A stretch of DNA of 14,416 nucleotides from Pseudomonadota bacterium (GTDB lineage: Bacteria > Pseudomonadota > Gammaproteobacteria > Burkholderiales > Thiobacillaceae). A program made the translations under genes and the position numbers. Shown in pieces: positions 13,073-14,416 of the stretch (position 1 is the stretch's first letter; each line of letters begins with the position of its first letter). The notes below the pieces were generated by a model that was given only the letters and a program-made list of their open reading frames with translations, was not told where the DNA came from and did not search any database. Location of the stretch: NCBI GenBank assembly GCA_021836225.1, contig JAKBJA010000104.1, forward strand, positions 1-14,416, written 5' to 3'.

Positions 13073-14416
13073 GCCGGCTCCACATCTCCACCCGCCTGCT
13101 GTTGAGCTACCTGCTGGTGGCGGTACTGCCACTGGCCGGTCTGGCTGCGTTTTACCTGACCTCGTTCGAAAGCTCGCTGCGCGAAACCGTGCTGGCGAAC
13201 ATGGCCGCCATCGCGGACAAGAAAGTTGAACAGATCGACAGCCACATGGCCGAGCGTCTGGCGGACGCCCGGCTGCTCAGCCGACAGGACCTGATCCGCG
13301 ACGGGATTGCCGCACTGAGCCGCGTCTTTCGCCCGGATGGACTGGACGCCCCCGCCTATCAGGCCATTGCCCGCCCGCTGCGCGACGCCCTGATGAAGAT
13401 CAACGCTGCCGAAGGCTTTTACGATTTGCTGTTGTTGGATACGGCCGGCAACGTGGTGTTTTCGCTGCGGCAGGAGAAGGATCTGGGCACCAACCTCAGG
13501 CACGGCCCCTACCGCGACACCCAGTTGGCGAAGGGTTTCGAACTGTCCATGCAGACCCTGCAGACCCACCTCAGCCGCTTCGCGCTGTACGCGTCGTCCG
13601 GAAATCGGTCCGCCGCGTTTCTGCTGGCGCCGGTGCTGAAAAATGGCGTGGTGATCGGAGCGCTCGCCCTGCAGCTGGATATCAGCAGGCTGGAAGCGGT
13701 GGCAGCCGACCGCACCGGCCTCGGCCGCACCGGCGAAACCGTGCTGGCGCAAAAAGAGGCAAACGATGCGCTTTACACCGCACCGCTCAGGCACGTCGAA
13801 AACGCCGCCTACCATTACCGGGTGCCGCTCGCGCAGGCGGACTTGCCGATGCAGAAGGCGCTGGCCGGCAACCATGGCAAGGGCATCATTCGCGACTATG
13901 CCGGCATCGAGGGGGTGGCGGCGTGGCGTTATCTGCCGGCCCTGGGCTGGGGCATGGTGGTGAAAATCGACACCGGCGAGGCGCTGGCACCGGCCGCCCG
14001 GTTGCGCCGCCTCAGCTATCTCGCATTGGGGCTGTTCCTGGTGCTTTCCGCAATCATGGCGTTCTTCCTCGGGCGCGGGCTATCACGCCCGATTCAGAAG
14101 CTGACCCAGGTGGCCGACGGCATTGCCGCCGGCGATCTCACGCAGCGCGCGCCGAATGGCGACATCGATGAACTGGGGCGGCTGGGCCATGCCTTCAATC
14201 ACATGACCGATGCGCTGGTCGAGGCCCGCAACAACCTGGAATCGCAGGTGGAGGCGCGCTCGCGGGAATTGCACGCAATGACCTCATTGCAGGGGGCGAT
14301 TCTCGACCAGGCCGGCGCGCTGGTGGTGGTGCTCGATCGCGAGGGTCGCATCCGTCGCTTCAACCACGCCTGCGAGGCGCTGTCGCAGTATTCGTTTGAA
14401 GAAGTCGAGGGACAGT
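13069..14416 (+). CDS. Membrane sensor protein (Cache-like, HAMP, PAS), 5' part only
   Basis: The frame is open from the ATG to the right edge, giving 449 residues with the C-terminus missing. There is a TM helix at about 9-30, a large extracytoplasmic region at about 31-310 resembling a double Cache sensor (G-F-Y-D-L-L-L-L-D-T-A-G-N-V-V at 116-130; G-L-G-R-T-G-E-T-V-L-A-Q at 217-228), and a second TM helix at about 316-335. A HAMP domain follows (L-S-R-P-I-Q-K-L-T at 338-346; D-E-L-G-R-L-G-H-A-F-N-H-M at 367-379), then a coiled-coil linker to about 405 and the start of a PAS domain (I-L-D-Q-A-G-A-L-V-V-V-L-D at 411-423). The output domain is out of view. A histidine kinase is the likeliest, with a diguanylate cyclase possible. 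The start overlaps the binding-protein stop (ATGA), so the two are made in coupled amounts. The pair looks like a two-part receptor. Confidence 0.88.
   Translation, partial: MSRLHISTRLLLSYLLVAVLPLAGLAAFYLTSFESSLRETVLANMAAIADKKVEQIDSHMAERLADARLLSRQDLIRDGIAALSRVFRPDGLDAPAYQAIARPLRDALMKINAAEGFYDLLLLDTAGNVVFSLRQEKDLGTNLRHGPYRDTQLAKGFELSMQTLQTHLSRFALYASSGNRSAAFLLAPVLKNGVVIGALALQLDISRLEAVAADRTGLGRTGETVLAQKEANDALYTAPLRHVENAAYHYRVPLAQADLPMQKALAGNHGKGIIRDYAGIEGVAAWRYLPALGWGMVVKIDTGEALAPAARLRRLSYLALGLFLVLSAIMAFFLGRGLSRPIQKLTQVADGIAAGDLTQRAPNGDIDELGRLGHAFNHMTDALVEARNNLESQVEARSRELHAMTSLQGAILDQAGALVVVLDREGRIRRFNHACEALSQYSFEEVEGQ

Noticed and set aside
13012..13875. A 287-codon minus-strand frame opposite the sensor gene
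   Set aside because: The plus-strand sensor has ordered TM, Cache-like, HAMP and PAS features; the antisense frame is a by-product of GC-rich codons.

Overview
The window is about 14.4 kb of gene-dense, GC-rich DNA. It has proteobacterial-style operons with many 4-base stop/start overlaps and no stretch over 300 bases without a gene. Protein types and codon use suggest a betaproteobacterium, perhaps a Thiobacillus, Sulfuricella or Rhodocyclales relative. That placement is inference: there is no rRNA or tRNA here and no search was run. I saw no insertion sequence, CRISPR array, tRNA or phage gene.

Left part (1-3516): a minus-strand NAD-salvage operon runs right to left. It holds a 56-residue acidic protein, nicotinamidase (pncA), nicotinate phosphoribosyltransferase (pncB) and the N-terminal 75 residues of a Lon-like AAA protease cut by the window edge. 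pncA/pncB overlap by ATGA, and a 9-codon reading frame links pncB to the protease by two more ATGA overlaps. A divergent PRPP synthetase paralogue (2530-3516) would make the cosubstrate that PncB consumes, so the two arms form a nicotinamide-to-nicotinate-mononucleotide module.

Middle (3520-7489): a minus-strand aminoglycoside-phosphotransferase-like protein converges on the PRPP synthetase with 3 bases between stop codons. Plus-strand genes follow: a 166-residue protein built from two tandem copies of a unit of about 70 residues, a 53-residue double-pass membrane protein, a DJ-1/PfpI-family protein, a diaminopimelate-dehydrogenase-like oxidoreductase, and a zinc-ribbon protein of the type I recall as BCAM0308-like.

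Right-centre (7587-11785): four tightly packed plus-strand genes encode a C39-like cysteine peptidase, a RimK-type ATP-grasp ligase with an N-terminal RLAN-type region, a GCS2-type carboxylate-amine ligase and an N-formylglutamate-amidohydrolase-like enzyme. Two amide-forming and two amide-breaking enzymes in one unit suggest a pathway that builds and trims a small peptide or a peptide tag. The product is unknown, and this is the most interesting part of the window.

Right end (11843-14416): a urea/short-chain-amide type periplasmic binding protein overlaps by ATGA with a membrane sensor (Cache-like, HAMP, PAS; cut by the window edge). No permease or ATPase is visible, so the binding protein probably serves as a ligand-sensing subunit for the sensor.
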